From positions 25,738 through 89,737 of the forward strand of contig MPNO01000012.1 of assembly GCA_002239065.1 (NCBI GenBank): a DNA stretch of 64,000 nt. The letters run 5' to 3'. Shown in pieces: positions 1 through 8,547 of this stretch; within the stretch, counting starts at the first letter, position 1; each line of letters starts with the position of its first letter. The position numbers and the translations under genes were made by a program. The notes under the pieces are model-generated. The model searched no databases, was not told the DNA's origin, and worked only from the letters and a program-made list of their open reading frames with translations. This DNA comes from Defluviicoccus sp. bin129 (lineage in GTDB: Bacteria; Pseudomonadota; Alphaproteobacteria; MPNO01).

Positions 1-460
1 CCGGCGCCGAGCGGCGCACCGCGTTCTCGATCACCCGGTTGAGCACCTCCGCCATCCGCGACGGGTCGAGCACCTCTTCCTGGTAGCACACCATCTCCTC
101 GAACAGCGCCATCTGCGGCACCTCCTGGAACCCGCCCTGGCCCATGGTCCGGTTGGCCGCCTGGGGGGTGACCAGCAGCATGGGGGTGTGGTTCCAGTAG
201 GCCGTCTTGACCGGGGTCACGAGATTGGTGATCCCCGGGCCGTTCTGGCCGATGCACATGGCGATCTTGCCGGTGGCCCGGGTGTAGCCGTCGCACATGA
301 AGCCCGCATTGCTCTCATGCGCGGCGTCCCAGAAGGTGATTCCGGCCTTGGGGAACAGGTCCGATATCGGCATGAAGGCGGAGCCGATGATTCCGAATGC
401 GTGTTCGACCCCGCGCCTCTGCAAGACCTTCACGAAGGCTTCCTCAGTCGTCATTCGCAT
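1..460 (-). CDS. xsc: Sulfoacetaldehyde acetyltransferase, N-terminal part (runs off window)
   Basis: ThDP-dependent enzyme that converts sulfoacetaldehyde plus phosphate to acetyl phosphate and sulfite, the desulfonating step of taurine and sulfoacetate catabolism. About 153 N-terminal residues are visible; the rest lies beyond base 1. The N-terminus MRMTTEEAFVKVLQRRG, the segment FGIIGSAFMPISDLFPKAG, the glutamate in WDAAHESNAG (ThDP-activating position), QNGPGITNLVTP and AYWNHTPMLLVTPQAAN are typical of Xsc rather than of acetolactate synthase. ATG at 458-460 is used; a second ATG lies two codons inside. It is the last gene of a minus-strand run aminotransferase-tauABC-xsc, 52 bp after tauC. 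Sulfite released here could feed AprMBA-Sat at 22.8-27.2 kb. The family call is strong; completeness cannot be judged. Confidence 0.9.
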   Translation of the reverse strand, partial: MRMTTEEAFVKVLQRRGVEHAFGIIGSAFMPISDLFPKAGITFWDAAHESNAGFMCDGYTRATGKIAMCIGQNGPGITNLVTPVKTAYWNHTPMLLVTPQAANRTMGQGGFQEVPQMALFEEMVCYQEEVLDPSRMAEVLNRVIENAVRRSAP

Positions 461-512
461 GGCGATACGTCCCTGTCAGTTTCTTTCCCGTGGCCCGGCG
501 GATTCCGCGGCA

Positions 513-1421
513 TCAACCCTTCCCCTTCCAGGGGATCAGCCAGGCCTCGAGCGCCCGCATGAGCATCTCTATGGCGAAGCCGATCGCGCCGATGATGATG
601 ATGCCGATCACCACGACGTCGGTCTGGAGAAAGTTCTTGGCGATCATCATCATCGAGCCGACCCCCTGGTCCGCGGCCACCAGCTCGGCGGCGACCAGCG
701 TGCCCCAGCACACCCCCATGGAGGTCCTGAGCCCGGTGAATATCTCCGGCAACGCGTTGGGCAGGATCACGTGGCGCAGCACCTGGGTCTTGGACGCCCC
801 CAGGGAATAGGCCGCGTGGACCTTGGAGATCTGTACCGAGCTGACCCCGGCGCGGGCGGCGATCAGCATGATGAACAGCGCGGCCAGGAACAGCAGGAAG
901 ACCTTGGCCACCTCGTCGATCCCCAGCCACAGGATCACCAGCGGGATCAGGGCAAGCGGCGGGATCGGGCGGACGAATTCGACGATCGGATCGAAGAGCC
1001 CGCGCGCCGCCGAATTCAGACCCATGGCGAAGCCGAGCGGGATACCCGCCAGCGCGCCGAAGAACACGCCGAGGAGCACGCGCTTGACCGAGGTCCCGAC
1101 ATGCTCCCAGAGCGAGATGTTGCGATAGCCCTCGCTGAGCAGGCCCATGAACCGGTCTATGACACCCGGCTTGGCCCGGTTGGGGTTGTCCCACGGATAG
1201 AGACCGCCCTCCAGCGGCGGCCAGAAGATGGGATCGATCACGCCGCCGACGGTGGTGATCGACCAGGCAACGATCAACGCGACCACGGTCACGATCGACC
1301 AGAGCCGGCCCGAGTTCACCGCCGAGGCGTCGCCGAACTTGACCGTCTTCTGCCGCGTGAAGCTGCTGTCCGCGACGCCGAGCCAGATCGCCAGCCCGCC
1401 GGGTTGCTTGCGGTTCGCCAT
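513..1421 (-). CDS. tauC: Taurine ABC transporter permease TauC
   Basis: Inner-membrane permease of an ABC importer of the nitrate/sulfonate/taurine class, 302 residues. A short cytoplasmic N-terminus precedes a first membrane helix near residues 42-62 and several further helices; the EAA loop that contacts the ATPase is visible as SLGASKTQVLRHVILPNALP. The insertion between the first helix and the core (around GLYPWDNPNRAKPG) is seen in alphaproteobacterial TauC proteins. It follows tauB by 10 bp and precedes xsc, so it belongs to the same transcription unit. Substrate is inferred from linkage to xsc and an omega-aminotransferase; other alkanesulfonates cannot be excluded. Confidence 0.88.
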   Translation of the reverse strand: MANRKQPGGLAIWLGVADSSFTRQKTVKFGDASAVNSGRLWSIVTVVALIVAWSITTVGGVIDPIFWPPLEGGLYPWDNPNRAKPGVIDRFMGLLSEGYRNISLWEHVGTSVKRVLLGVFFGALAGIPLGFAMGLNSAARGLFDPIVEFVRPIPPLALIPLVILWLGIDEVAKVFLLFLAALFIMLIAARAGVSSVQISKVHAAYSLGASKTQVLRHVILPNALPEIFTGLRTSMGVCWGTLVAAELVAADQGVGSMMMIAKNFLQTDVVVIGIIIIGAIGFAIEMLMRALEAWLIPWKGKG

Positions 1422-1431
1422 GATCTTTCCT

Positions 1432-2235
1432 TCAGTGCGTATCCGCGCCGCCCATGATCTCCTCCTCCATTTCCCAGATCATCGAAAGGATCTCTTCGCG
1501 GGCGGAAATGAAGTCGGGCTGGGCCTTGATCTTGCGCGCATCTCCCTCGACGCCCTGATCGGCGAAGGGCAGCGTATATTCCTTGTGGATGCGACCGGGG
1601 CGCGGCGCCATGACCACGAGGCGTTCGCCCAGGAACAAGGCTTCCTCGACCGAATGCGTGATCAGGACGATGGTCTTGCCGGTCTCCTTCCACAGCTTGA
1701 GCACCAGCCCCTGCATCTTCTCGCGGGTCAGCGCGTCCAGCGCGCCCAGAGGTTCGTCCATCAGGATGACGTCGGGTTCGTTGGCCAGGCAGCGCGCCAG
1801 CGCCACACGCTGCTGCATGCCGCCGGAAAGCTGGTAGACCGGCTTCTCCGCGAAGTCCTGCAACGCCGTCACTTCGAGCAAGTGCCGGACCGTGCCGTCG
1901 ATTTCGGAACGAGGCACGCCGCACATGCGCGGGCCGAAGCTCACGTTCTGGGCGACCGTCATCCATTCGAACAGGGCGCCCTGCTGGAACACCATGCCGC
2001 GTTCCTTGTGCGGACCCTCGATCCGATGGCCGTTGAGCAGCGCCTGCCCCGCGGTGGGCGTGAGAAACCCGCCGACAATGTTGAGCAGCGTGGTCTTGCC
2101 GCAGCCCGAGGGGCCGAGCACGGCCATCAACTCCCCCGGCTTGAGATGCAGCGAGACGTCTTCGAGGGCGTGGACCTGGCCGCCATTCGCCAGGGTGAAC
2201 ACCATGGAGACGTTTTCGATGACGAGCCCTTCCAT
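1432..2235 (-). CDS. tauB: Taurine ABC transporter ATP-binding protein TauB
   Basis: ATPase subunit of the taurine/sulfonate importer, 267 residues, a normal length for the SsuB/TauB family. Walker A is GPSGCGKTT at residues 41-49, the signature is LSGGMQQR at 136-143, Walker B is VILMDEP at 156-162, and the H-loop histidine is in LITHSVEEA. The gene lies between tauA (193 bp upstream) and tauC (10 bp downstream) on the minus strand. It energises uptake through TauC of substrate delivered by TauA. Substrate specificity is inferred from neighbours, since the ATPase itself does not reveal it. Confidence 0.88.
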   Translation of the reverse strand: MEGLVIENVSMVFTLANGGQVHALEDVSLHLKPGELMAVLGPSGCGKTTLLNIVGGFLTPTAGQALLNGHRIEGPHKERGMVFQQGALFEWMTVAQNVSFGPRMCGVPRSEIDGTVRHLLEVTALQDFAEKPVYQLSGGMQQRVALARCLANEPDVILMDEPLGALDALTREKMQGLVLKLWKETGKTIVLITHSVEEALFLGERLVVMAPRPGRIHKEYTLPFADQGVEGDARKIKAQPDFISAREEILSMIWEMEEEIMGGADTH

Positions 2236-2428
2236 CGCCCCTTCTCTGGTCGGGTCCCGGAGGAGTCAGGCTCGAGCAGCCGCGCCCGGCCTGACCCGCG
2301 AACACTTCATGCCGCGCCGCGCCGCGCGTCAAGGCCGAACGGTCCGGGACGGGTCGCCCTCCCCGCTTCCCCCGTTCTCCGGGGACGCCGAAGCAGGGAG
2401 GGAAAGCTCGTTGGCAGCCGCTTCCGGC

Positions 2429-3403
2429 TTACAGGAAGCTGCCGTCGATCGCGAAGTCGTAGCTGTCCAGCGCCTTGTCGAGCTGGCCCTGCTTGACGAA
2501 GAAGTCAGCCACCTCCTTGGTGAACTGCTGCACCGTGCCGCCCAGCCAGGCCTTGGACTTCTGGTCCGCCGCCGTTGGGAAGGAGAACATGCCGAGCATG
2601 TTCTCCGTCGCGGCGAGGTCCATCCCGGCGGCCTTGGAGATGGTCTTCACGTAACGCTTGGGCTCCTTGCCATAGGCCGCGTTCGCCTGGTCGGTGACGC
2701 TCATGAATTTCTTCAGGAGGTCTGGCTGCTCCTTGGCGAATTTCTCGGTTACCGAAACGACGTCGAAGACGCGGATGCCGATGGCTTCCTGCTCCTTGGC
2801 GGTCATCAGCTCCGAGCCGTACTCCTTCATGCGCTGGAGCGGCCCTCCGAAGGCGCAGGCCGCGGCGACGTCGCCGCGCGCCAGCGCGACCGCGGCGTCC
2901 GCGCCGTTCATCTGAACCATGTTGACCTTCGACGCGTCGACGCCGAGATGATCGAGCGTGCGCAGCAGCTTGTAGTGGGTCACGTTGCCGATCGGCGTGG
3001 CGATCTTCATGCCCGCAAGCTTCGCCGCGTTGGCCTTGGTGATCCCGGTATCGCGGTGGACGACGCAGTTGTCCGCCTCGGCATAGCTCACCGCCACGCC
3101 GACCAGCTTGAGCGGCAGGCCGCTGGAGACCGCGACCACCCAGGGAACCAGCCCCTGCGAATAGGCGATGTGCACGTCGCCCGAGGCCATCGCCTGGCTC
3201 ATCTCGTTGCCGTTGCCGAAGGCGCGCCATTCCACCTCGACGCCGAGCGCCTCGTCATAGGTCTTCTCGAGCTGGGCGACCTGGTTGGCGGTCGGCCATT
3301 CGAGGAAATAGGCCACCGTGATCTTGTCGAGGGCCGATGCCGACGAGGCGAACACCATCGCAAGCCCCGCCGCGAAAACCGCCATGAGATTAGTCCGTGT
3401 CAT
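2429..3403 (-). CDS. tauA: Taurine-binding periplasmic protein TauA
   Basis: Periplasmic solute-binding protein of a taurine/sulfonate ABC importer, 324 residues. The N-terminus has a signal peptide ending in SSASA before LDKITVAYFLEWPT; the mature segment KITVAYFLEWPTANQ and the GNEMSQAMASGDVHIAYSQG region match TauA of taurine degraders. The start has a good ribosome site (GGGAGGA, 8 bases upstream). It follows the aminotransferase by 115 bp. The 193-bp gap before tauB contains no gene. Taurine is the most likely ligand given the aminotransferase and xsc in the same run. Confidence 0.88.
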   Translation of the reverse strand: MTRTNLMAVFAAGLAMVFASSASALDKITVAYFLEWPTANQVAQLEKTYDEALGVEVEWRAFGNGNEMSQAMASGDVHIAYSQGLVPWVVAVSSGLPLKLVGVAVSYAEADNCVVHRDTGITKANAAKLAGMKIATPIGNVTHYKLLRTLDHLGVDASKVNMVQMNGADAAVALARGDVAAACAFGGPLQRMKEYGSELMTAKEQEAIGIRVFDVVSVTEKFAKEQPDLLKKFMSVTDQANAAYGKEPKRYVKTISKAAGMDLAATENMLGMFSFPTAADQKSKAWLGGTVQQFTKEVADFFVKQGQLDKALDSYDFAIDGSFL

Positions 3404-3518
3404 GTCTAGCGTTCCTCCCAGTGTCTGGTGAATTGGTCATGACGCGTCTCGATGCCGTCCCGCGGCCGGCACCAATCGTTCCTCCTTCGGCCGGAAACCG
3501 GTCTACCGTCATCCCCCC

Positions 3519-4844
3519 TCAGTCCACCGCGTCGATGGCGGCCCCGAGGATGTCGGCGAGCTCTCCGATCTGGTCCTCGGTGATGATCAGCGGCGGCGAC
3601 AGCGCGATCGTGTCGCCGGTCTGGCGCGCGATCAGCCCGCTGTCGAAGCACTCCAGATAGACCGCGAAGCCGCGCGCCCCCGCCTCCCCCGGGCGCGGCG
3701 CCATCTCCACCGCCCCCATCAGCCCGATATTGCGGATGTCGATCACGTTGCGCCGCCCGCGGAGCCCGTGCAGCGCGTCCTCCCACACCGGCGCCAAGGC
3801 GCGCGCGCGCTCGAACAACCCCTCCTCGGCATAGACCTCCAGCGTCGCCAGACCCGCCGCGCAGGCCAGCGGATGCCCCGAATAGGTGTAGCCGTGGAAC
3901 AGCTCCACACCCGCCGGGCCCGCCATCAGGGTGTCGTAGACCCCCTTGCTCACGCCCACCGCCGACATCGGTACCGTCGCGTTGGTCAGCCCCTTCGCCA
4001 TGGTGATCATGTCGGGCTCGACCCCGAAGCGCTCGGCCGCGAACGCCGCCCCAACCCGCCCGAAACCGGTGATCACCTCGTCGAAGATCAGCAATATCCC
4101 GTGCCGGTCGCAGAGCTCGCGGATGCGCGCCAGATACCCCTCCGGCGGGACCAGAACCCCGGTCGAGCCCGCCACCGGCTCGACGATCACCGCCGCGATC
4201 GTCGAGGCGTCGTGCAGCCCGCAGAGCCGCTCCAGATCGTCCGCCAGATGCGCCCCCCAGGCCGGGTGGCCGCGCGAGAACGCCATCTCACCAAGGTCGT
4301 GGGTGTGGCGCAGATGGTCCACCCCCGCCAGCAGATTGCCGAACTGCTTGCGGTTGTTCGCCATCCCGCCAACCGCCGTGCCGCCGAAGCCCACCCCGTG
4401 ATAGCCCCGCTCGCGGCCGACCAGACGGGTCCGCGTCGCCTCGCCGTTCTGGCGGTGATAGGCCAGCGCGATCTTCAGCGCCGTGTCCACCGCCTCCGAA
4501 CCCGAGTTGCAGAAGAACGCGTGGTCCAGAGACCCCGGCATCAGCGCCGCCAGACGGCCGGCCAGCTCGAACGCCCCCGGATGGCCGCACTGGAAGGCCG
4601 GCGCATAGTCCATCGCCGCCGCCTGCTCCCGGATCGCGCGGACGATCCGCTCGCGCCCGTGCCCCGCGTTGACGCACCACATCCCCGCCGAGCCGTCGAG
4701 CAGACGCCGCCCGTCATCGGTCGTGTAGTGCATCCCCGCCGCCGACACGATCATCCGCGGCGCCGACTTGAACTGACGGTTCGCCGTGAACGGCATGAAA
4801 TACGGCTCAAGCGTGTTCGCCGTGCTGCGCGCAGTGTCCGGCAT
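3519..4844 (-). CDS. Omega-amino acid / taurine:pyruvate aminotransferase
   Basis: PLP-dependent class III aminotransferase, 441 residues. Visible family marks: FMPFTANRQFKSAPRMIV, CNSGSEAVDTALKIA, ERGYHGVGFGGTAVGG, LLIFDEVITGFGR, and the Schiff-base lysine in MITMAKGLTNATVPM. The sequence resembles omega-amino acid:pyruvate transaminases. With tauABC and xsc directly downstream, the expected reaction is taurine + pyruvate to sulfoacetaldehyde + alanine (Tpa role); beta-alanine is an alternative substrate. ATG at 4842-4844 is chosen because CTGGAG lies just upstream and the family N-terminus begins here; the frame stays open to 5030 but that extension is not family-like. First gene of the putative operon; a perfect LacI-type operator lies about 280 bp upstream. 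Confidence 0.83.
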   Translation of the reverse strand: MPDTARSTANTLEPYFMPFTANRQFKSAPRMIVSAAGMHYTTDDGRRLLDGSAGMWCVNAGHGRERIVRAIREQAAAMDYAPAFQCGHPGAFELAGRLAALMPGSLDHAFFCNSGSEAVDTALKIALAYHRQNGEATRTRLVGRERGYHGVGFGGTAVGGMANNRKQFGNLLAGVDHLRHTHDLGEMAFSRGHPAWGAHLADDLERLCGLHDASTIAAVIVEPVAGSTGVLVPPEGYLARIRELCDRHGILLIFDEVITGFGRVGAAFAAERFGVEPDMITMAKGLTNATVPMSAVGVSKGVYDTLMAGPAGVELFHGYTYSGHPLACAAGLATLEVYAEEGLFERARALAPVWEDALHGLRGRRNVIDIRNIGLMGAVEMAPRPGEAGARGFAVYLECFDSGLIARQTGDTIALSPPLIITEDQIGELADILGAAIDAVD

Positions 4845-5185
4845 CTCAGACTCCAGGACGGGGTAAGGGGTGGGCGGTGAGTCTCGTGGGAGCCGACGCG
4901 TGCGCCCCCGCCCCGTTGACCGTCGACAGGGAATAGCCCGCGGGGAAGGTCTCCGCCCTGCTCGCTCCGGCGAAACCGACAGGGTTCGCACCTGGCGCTT
5001 GCGCGCTCGGATCGGCAAGGCAGCGGACAACGTCGCCGTTCATGGTCGAGCACCAGCCTGACTGCGCGGTGGAACCGAAGGCACCGCTAGGCTGTTTCCG
5101 ATTCCAAACGCGCTCTCAGTCTATGTAAACGTTTGCATCCGTCAATAGCGGAACGGCGCAGGAAGCAGACTGGGCTTCGGACCCT
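4845..5185. other. Intergenic region between aminotransferase and LacI-family regulator
   Basis: A 341-base stretch without a convincing gene. It holds the upstream region of the aminotransferase-tauABC-xsc run and one clear palindrome (5124-5137, separate entry). Open frames here on either strand are Arg/Pro-rich readings of GC-rich DNA and look non-coding. Confidence 0.6.
5124..5137. promoter_or_regulatory. Putative LacI-family operator, upstream of aminotransferase/tau operon
   Basis: TGTAAACGTTTGCA matches every fixed position of the LacI-family operator pattern TGNAANCGNTTNCA. It stands in an otherwise GC-rich stretch, about 280 bp upstream of the aminotransferase start and just beyond the 3' end of the LacI-type regulator gene. 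A related site lies at 6337-6350. Inference: the adjacent regulator represses the taurine operon from here. Confidence 0.65.
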
Positions 5186-6229
5186 TCAGACCGCCGGCTC
5201 GACGGCCTTGCAGGTGCCGCGCACGATCAGTTCCAGAGGGCAGCAATGCTCGTGATGGAAGTCCGCCTCCGGCCAGTCGATCATCTCGATCAGGACGTCG
5301 GCGGCCAGCTGTCCGATCCGGCGGGCCGGAATGCGCACCGTGGTGAGGCCCGGCTCGAACGCGGACGAGCCGCGGAAATCGCCGATCCCGATGACCGAGA
5401 TGTCGTCCGGCACCCGGATGCCGAGGGAGGCGGCGGCAAAGATGGCGCCCTGGGCGATCACGTCGTTTCCGGCGAGGATGGCGGACGGACGGCCGCCGTC
5501 CCGCAGATCGCGGGCAATCATCTCTTTCGACATCTGGATGTCGTAGGGACAGACGAAGCGCCGCCGCTCCGGAACCGCCAGCCCGGCGTCGCGCATCGCG
5601 TCCATCGCCCCCTTGCGCCGGCCGGCCGCCCGGTCGTTGGACCGCTCCTCGCCGGTCGCAAACAGGATGTCGCGATGGCCGAGCGCCAGCAGATGCTCGG
5701 CCGCCATGCGGCCGGCCAGCTCGTTGTCGAAGCCGATACACGGCCAGTCCCGGCCCGGCCGGTAGTTCCACAGCAGGGCGGCGGGGATGCCCTGCCGCTC
5801 GATCTGCATCAGCGTCTCCCGCCGATGCTCGAGCCCGATCAGAGCCAGCGCGTCGACCCGCTGTTCGGAGAGCGAGCGGACCAGCACGGTCTCGCGCGCG
5901 AGGTCATAGCCATGGGCGGCGATCAGCATGGTCCGCCCGTGGATCGCGAGCGCCGACGAAAAGGTCTGGAGCATCTCCGAGAAGATCGCGTTGTCGATGG
6001 TCGGGACGACCAGGCCGACGCATCCCGTGGTGCCGCTGACCATGCTGCCCACCGCCCGGTTGCGGACATAGCCCAACTCGTCGACCGCCTTGCGGATGCG
6101 TTCCCGGGTCGGGCGTCGGACCACTTCGGGATTGTTGAAATATCGCGAAACGGTAGCCGGCGAGACCCTGGCGCGGCTCGCCACGTCGACGATTCCCGGC
6201 AGGCGCTCGCGTTTTCTTGATCGTGCCAT
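5186..6229 (-). CDS. LacI-family transcriptional regulator
   Basis: DNA-binding repressor of 347 residues. The N-terminal helix-turn-helix and hinge read IVDVASRARVSPATVSRYFN and VRRPTRERIRKAVDELGYV, followed by a periplasmic-binding-protein-like effector domain (GLVVPTIDNAIFSEMLQ, GFDNELAGRMAAEHL, SAILAGNDVIAQGA, VIGIGDF). It sits between the taurine operon (same strand, downstream) and the divergent TctABC-SauS operon, with LacI-type operators near both, so it is a good candidate for the local sulfonate regulator. The effector is unknown; sulfoacetate, sulfoacetaldehyde or taurine are reasonable guesses. Confidence 0.88.
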   Translation of the reverse strand: MARSRKRERLPGIVDVASRARVSPATVSRYFNNPEVVRRPTRERIRKAVDELGYVRNRAVGSMVSGTTGCVGLVVPTIDNAIFSEMLQTFSSALAIHGRTMLIAAHGYDLARETVLVRSLSEQRVDALALIGLEHRRETLMQIERQGIPAALLWNYRPGRDWPCIGFDNELAGRMAAEHLLALGHRDILFATGEERSNDRAAGRRKGAMDAMRDAGLAVPERRRFVCPYDIQMSKEMIARDLRDGGRPSAILAGNDVIAQGAIFAAASLGIRVPDDISVIGIGDFRGSSAFEPGLTTVRIPARRIGQLAADVLIEMIDWPEADFHHEHCCPLELIVRGTCKAVEPAV

Positions 6230-6334
6230 GGTCAGGGTGACGACATTAGCAATTCAAGTCGAATATCTAGCTCGCAAGACTCGAATACTTCAAGGGAAGT
6301 GTCGCCGGCCGAAGAGCGAACCGCCGGCGACCAT

Positions 6335-6364
6335 GATGAAAACATTTACAGATGTGTTTTCATC
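6335..6364. promoter_or_regulatory. Operator region upstream of the TctABC operon
   Basis: TGAAAACATTTACA at 6337-6350 matches the LacI-family operator pattern TGNAANCGNTTNCA at all but one fixed position (central G is A). It is embedded in a larger perfect inverted repeat, GATGAAAACA (6335-6344) and TGTTTTCATC (6355-6364) with a 10-base spacer. The site lies between the regulator start (6229) and the tctA start (6493), so it could serve both divergent promoters. Confidence 0.6.
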
Positions 6365-6492
6365 GCATAGCGTTCCCGAAGACGCGGACTGCGACAGGCT
6401 TCGAAAGGCGCGTTCCCGGACAGCCGGCAGAGCCGGGCCCGAAAGACGCCCGGCATGCGGCGCGCCGAACCCGAACGGGACAGGAAGCGGGT

Positions 6493-7998
6493 TTGGAATT
6501 TCTCGACCATTTCGGCGCGGTCTTCACATGGTCCTCCATGCTGATCCTGTGCGCCGGCACGGTCGGCGGGCTGCTGCTGGGCGCAACGCCCGGCCTGTCG
6601 CCCACCATGGCGGTCGCCCTGCTGATCCCCTTCACCTTCCACATGGACCCGGCCCAGGGGCTGATGCTGCTGGGCGCCGCCTATACCTCGACCGTCGCCG
6701 GCGGCGCGGTCAGCGCCATCCTGCTCAACATCCCGGGCGCGCCGGCCAACATCGCGACCGCGCTCGACGGCAACATGATGGCGCGCATGGGCGCGGGCGC
6801 GCGCGCCCTGCAGATCTGCTTCATCTCTTCGGCGATCGGCGGCGTCATCGGCATTCTGGTGCTGATCTTCCTGACCCCCGTGCTGGCCGCCTGGGCGCTC
6901 AAATTCGGCCCGTCGCATTTGTTCTGGGTCGCCATTCTGGGGGTCACCATCATCGCCACGCTGGATTCCAAATCCGTCGTCAAGGGTCTGCTCGCCGGCT
7001 GTATCGGCCTGTGGATCGCGATGATCGGCGCCGACACGATCCAGGGCGTGGAGCGCTTCATCTTCACCGAGGAGCTCGAGGGCGGCATCAACATCATCGC
7101 GGCCCTGATCGGCCTGTTCGCGATCCCCCAGGTGATCGAGATGCTGGAGGGCGGGCGTAGCGACCCGCGCCGCAGCGTTTTCGAAGTCCGGCGCGCCAAT
7201 GTCTGGCGTTCCGCGCTGGAGACGGTGTCGAAGCTGAAGGCGCTGGCGATCGGCGGCATCGTCGGCACGGTCATCGGCCTGATCCCCGGTGCCGGCGGGC
7301 AGATCGCCGGTCTCGTCGCCTACGACCAGTCGCGGCGCTTCTCCAAAGTGCGGGAGAAATACGGCACCGGGGAGAGCGAAGGCGTGGTCGCGGCCGAAAG
7401 CGCCAACAACGCCATGGTCGGTCCGTCGCTGGTGCCGCTGCTCACGCTCTCGGTGCCGGGCAGCCCGACCGCGGCGGTCCTGCTCGGCGGGCTGCTGATC
7501 CACGGCATCTTCCCCGGACCGGATCTGTTCCAGCAACACGCCGCGGTCGCCTACGCCTTCATCAACTCCATGCTGATCGGCCAGATCCTGATGCTCGTCT
7601 TCGGCCTCGCGATCGCCGGCGTGAGCGCCATGGTGATCCGGGTGAAGCCGCCGATCCTCGCCAGCGCCATCCTGGTCCTCGCGGTGTTCGGCAGCTACAG
7701 CGTGCAGCACTCGATGGCCGACGTCGCGATCATGCTCGCGCTCGGCGTGGGCATGTATTTCCTCGCCCAGTACGGCTTCAGCCCGGCGCCGCTGGTGCTC
7801 GGCATCATCCTGGGTCCGATCGCCGAATACAACTACGTCCAGGGTCGGATCCTGGGCGAGGCCCAGGACGGCATCGCAGCCTATTTCCTGACCGGCTGGC
7901 TCAACCTGCTCCTGATCGGGCTGGTCGCGCTGTCGCTGGGCTTCAGCCTCTACACCGAGATCCGCGCCAGGACTGACACCGGGGAGGCAGCCGCATGA
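6493..7998 (+). CDS. tctA: Tripartite tricarboxylate transporter, large membrane subunit TctA
   Basis: Large permease of a tripartite tricarboxylate transporter (TTT), about 501 residues with many hydrophobic helices. TctA marks: PGLSPTMAVALLIPFTF, LLGAAYTSTVAGGAVSAI, LNIPGAPANIATALDG, GLIPGAGGQIAGLVAYDQ and VPLLTLSVPGSPTAAVLLGG. The frame is open from 6352, but TTG at 6493 is chosen because AGGAAG lies 5 bases upstream and the protein then starts as usual for the family (EFLDHF). tctB overlaps its stop by 4 bases. TTT systems can carry sulfonates (SlcHFG for sulfolactate), so with sauS downstream sulfoacetate is the likely cargo, by inference. Confidence 0.87.
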   Translation: MEFLDHFGAVFTWSSMLILCAGTVGGLLLGATPGLSPTMAVALLIPFTFHMDPAQGLMLLGAAYTSTVAGGAVSAILLNIPGAPANIATALDGNMMARMGAGARALQICFISSAIGGVIGILVLIFLTPVLAAWALKFGPSHLFWVAILGVTIIATLDSKSVVKGLLAGCIGLWIAMIGADTIQGVERFIFTEELEGGINIIAALIGLFAIPQVIEMLEGGRSDPRRSVFEVRRANVWRSALETVSKLKALAIGGIVGTVIGLIPGAGGQIAGLVAYDQSRRFSKVREKYGTGESEGVVAAESANNAMVGPSLVPLLTLSVPGSPTAAVLLGGLLIHGIFPGPDLFQQHAAVAYAFINSMLIGQILMLVFGLAIAGVSAMVIRVKPPILASAILVLAVFGSYSVQHSMADVAIMLALGVGMYFLAQYGFSPAPLVLGIILGPIAEYNYVQGRILGEAQDGIAAYFLTGWLNLLLIGLVALSLGFSLYTEIRARTDTGEAAA

Positions 7999-8483
7999 CC
8001 GGCGAGCCCGTACCGGAAACCGCCACTGCCGGCCGGCTCCAGCAGGCGGTCGCGGCGGCGATCGTGCTCGTGGCGGCGTGCTGGATCGCCTTCGTCAGCT
8101 TCGACGTCGAGGACCCGCAGCCCTATCTGTTCCCGCAGCTCTTTTCCGGGGTCATGGTCGTGCTGGCCCTGATCGTCGTGGTCCGCGCGCTGCGCGGCGT
8201 GGACCGCACAGTAGCCGGGATCGGCGGGCGGACGTTCCGCAATATCGCGCCCGGCCTCGCCGTGATGCTGTTCTATGTCTTCGGGCTGGCGGAGTGGCTG
8301 GGTTTCTACTCCGCCGCCTTCCTCGCCATGTTGGTGCTGTACAGCCTGTACGATCCGAGCCCGCACCGGAGCGTGCGGAGCTGGGCAGTCAGGCTCGCCG
8401 TCACGGCCGGGTTCATCGCCGTCATCTATGCCGTCTTCGCCCAGGGTCTCAAGGTGCATACCCCAGACGGGGCCCTGTTCTAG
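7995..8483 (+). CDS. tctB: Tripartite tricarboxylate transporter, small membrane subunit TctB
   Basis: Small membrane subunit of the TTT importer, 162 residues with four predicted membrane segments: around AAAIVLVAACWIAFVSF, FSGVMVVLALIVVVRAL, a central stretch after NIAPGLAVMLFYVFG, and a C-terminal pair near VTAGFIAVIYAVFA. The start codon overlaps the tctA stop in ATGA, which indicates translational coupling. TctB sequences are poorly conserved; the call rests on size, topology and position between TctA and TctC. Confidence 0.8.
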   Translation: MTGEPVPETATAGRLQQAVAAAIVLVAACWIAFVSFDVEDPQPYLFPQLFSGVMVVLALIVVVRALRGVDRTVAGIGGRTFRNIAPGLAVMLFYVFGLAEWLGFYSAAFLAMLVLYSLYDPSPHRSVRSWAVRLAVTAGFIAVIYAVFAQGLKVHTPDGALF

Positions 8484-8547
8484 CCGTGCCGTCGGCCCGG
8501 CTCCCAACCGGCGTTCGCGCCAAGAAGGAAACTGGAGGAAACCCGAA

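Noticed and set aside
4845..5061. N-terminal extension of the aminotransferase or small genes upstream of it
   Set aside because: The extension is Arg/Pro-rich without family similarity, and a ribosome site precedes the internal ATG at 4844.
6346..7710. Long minus-strand open frame opposite tctA
   Set aside because: Composition is His/Asp/Arg/Gln-rich with no family resemblance; it is the antisense reading of a clear TctA coding region.
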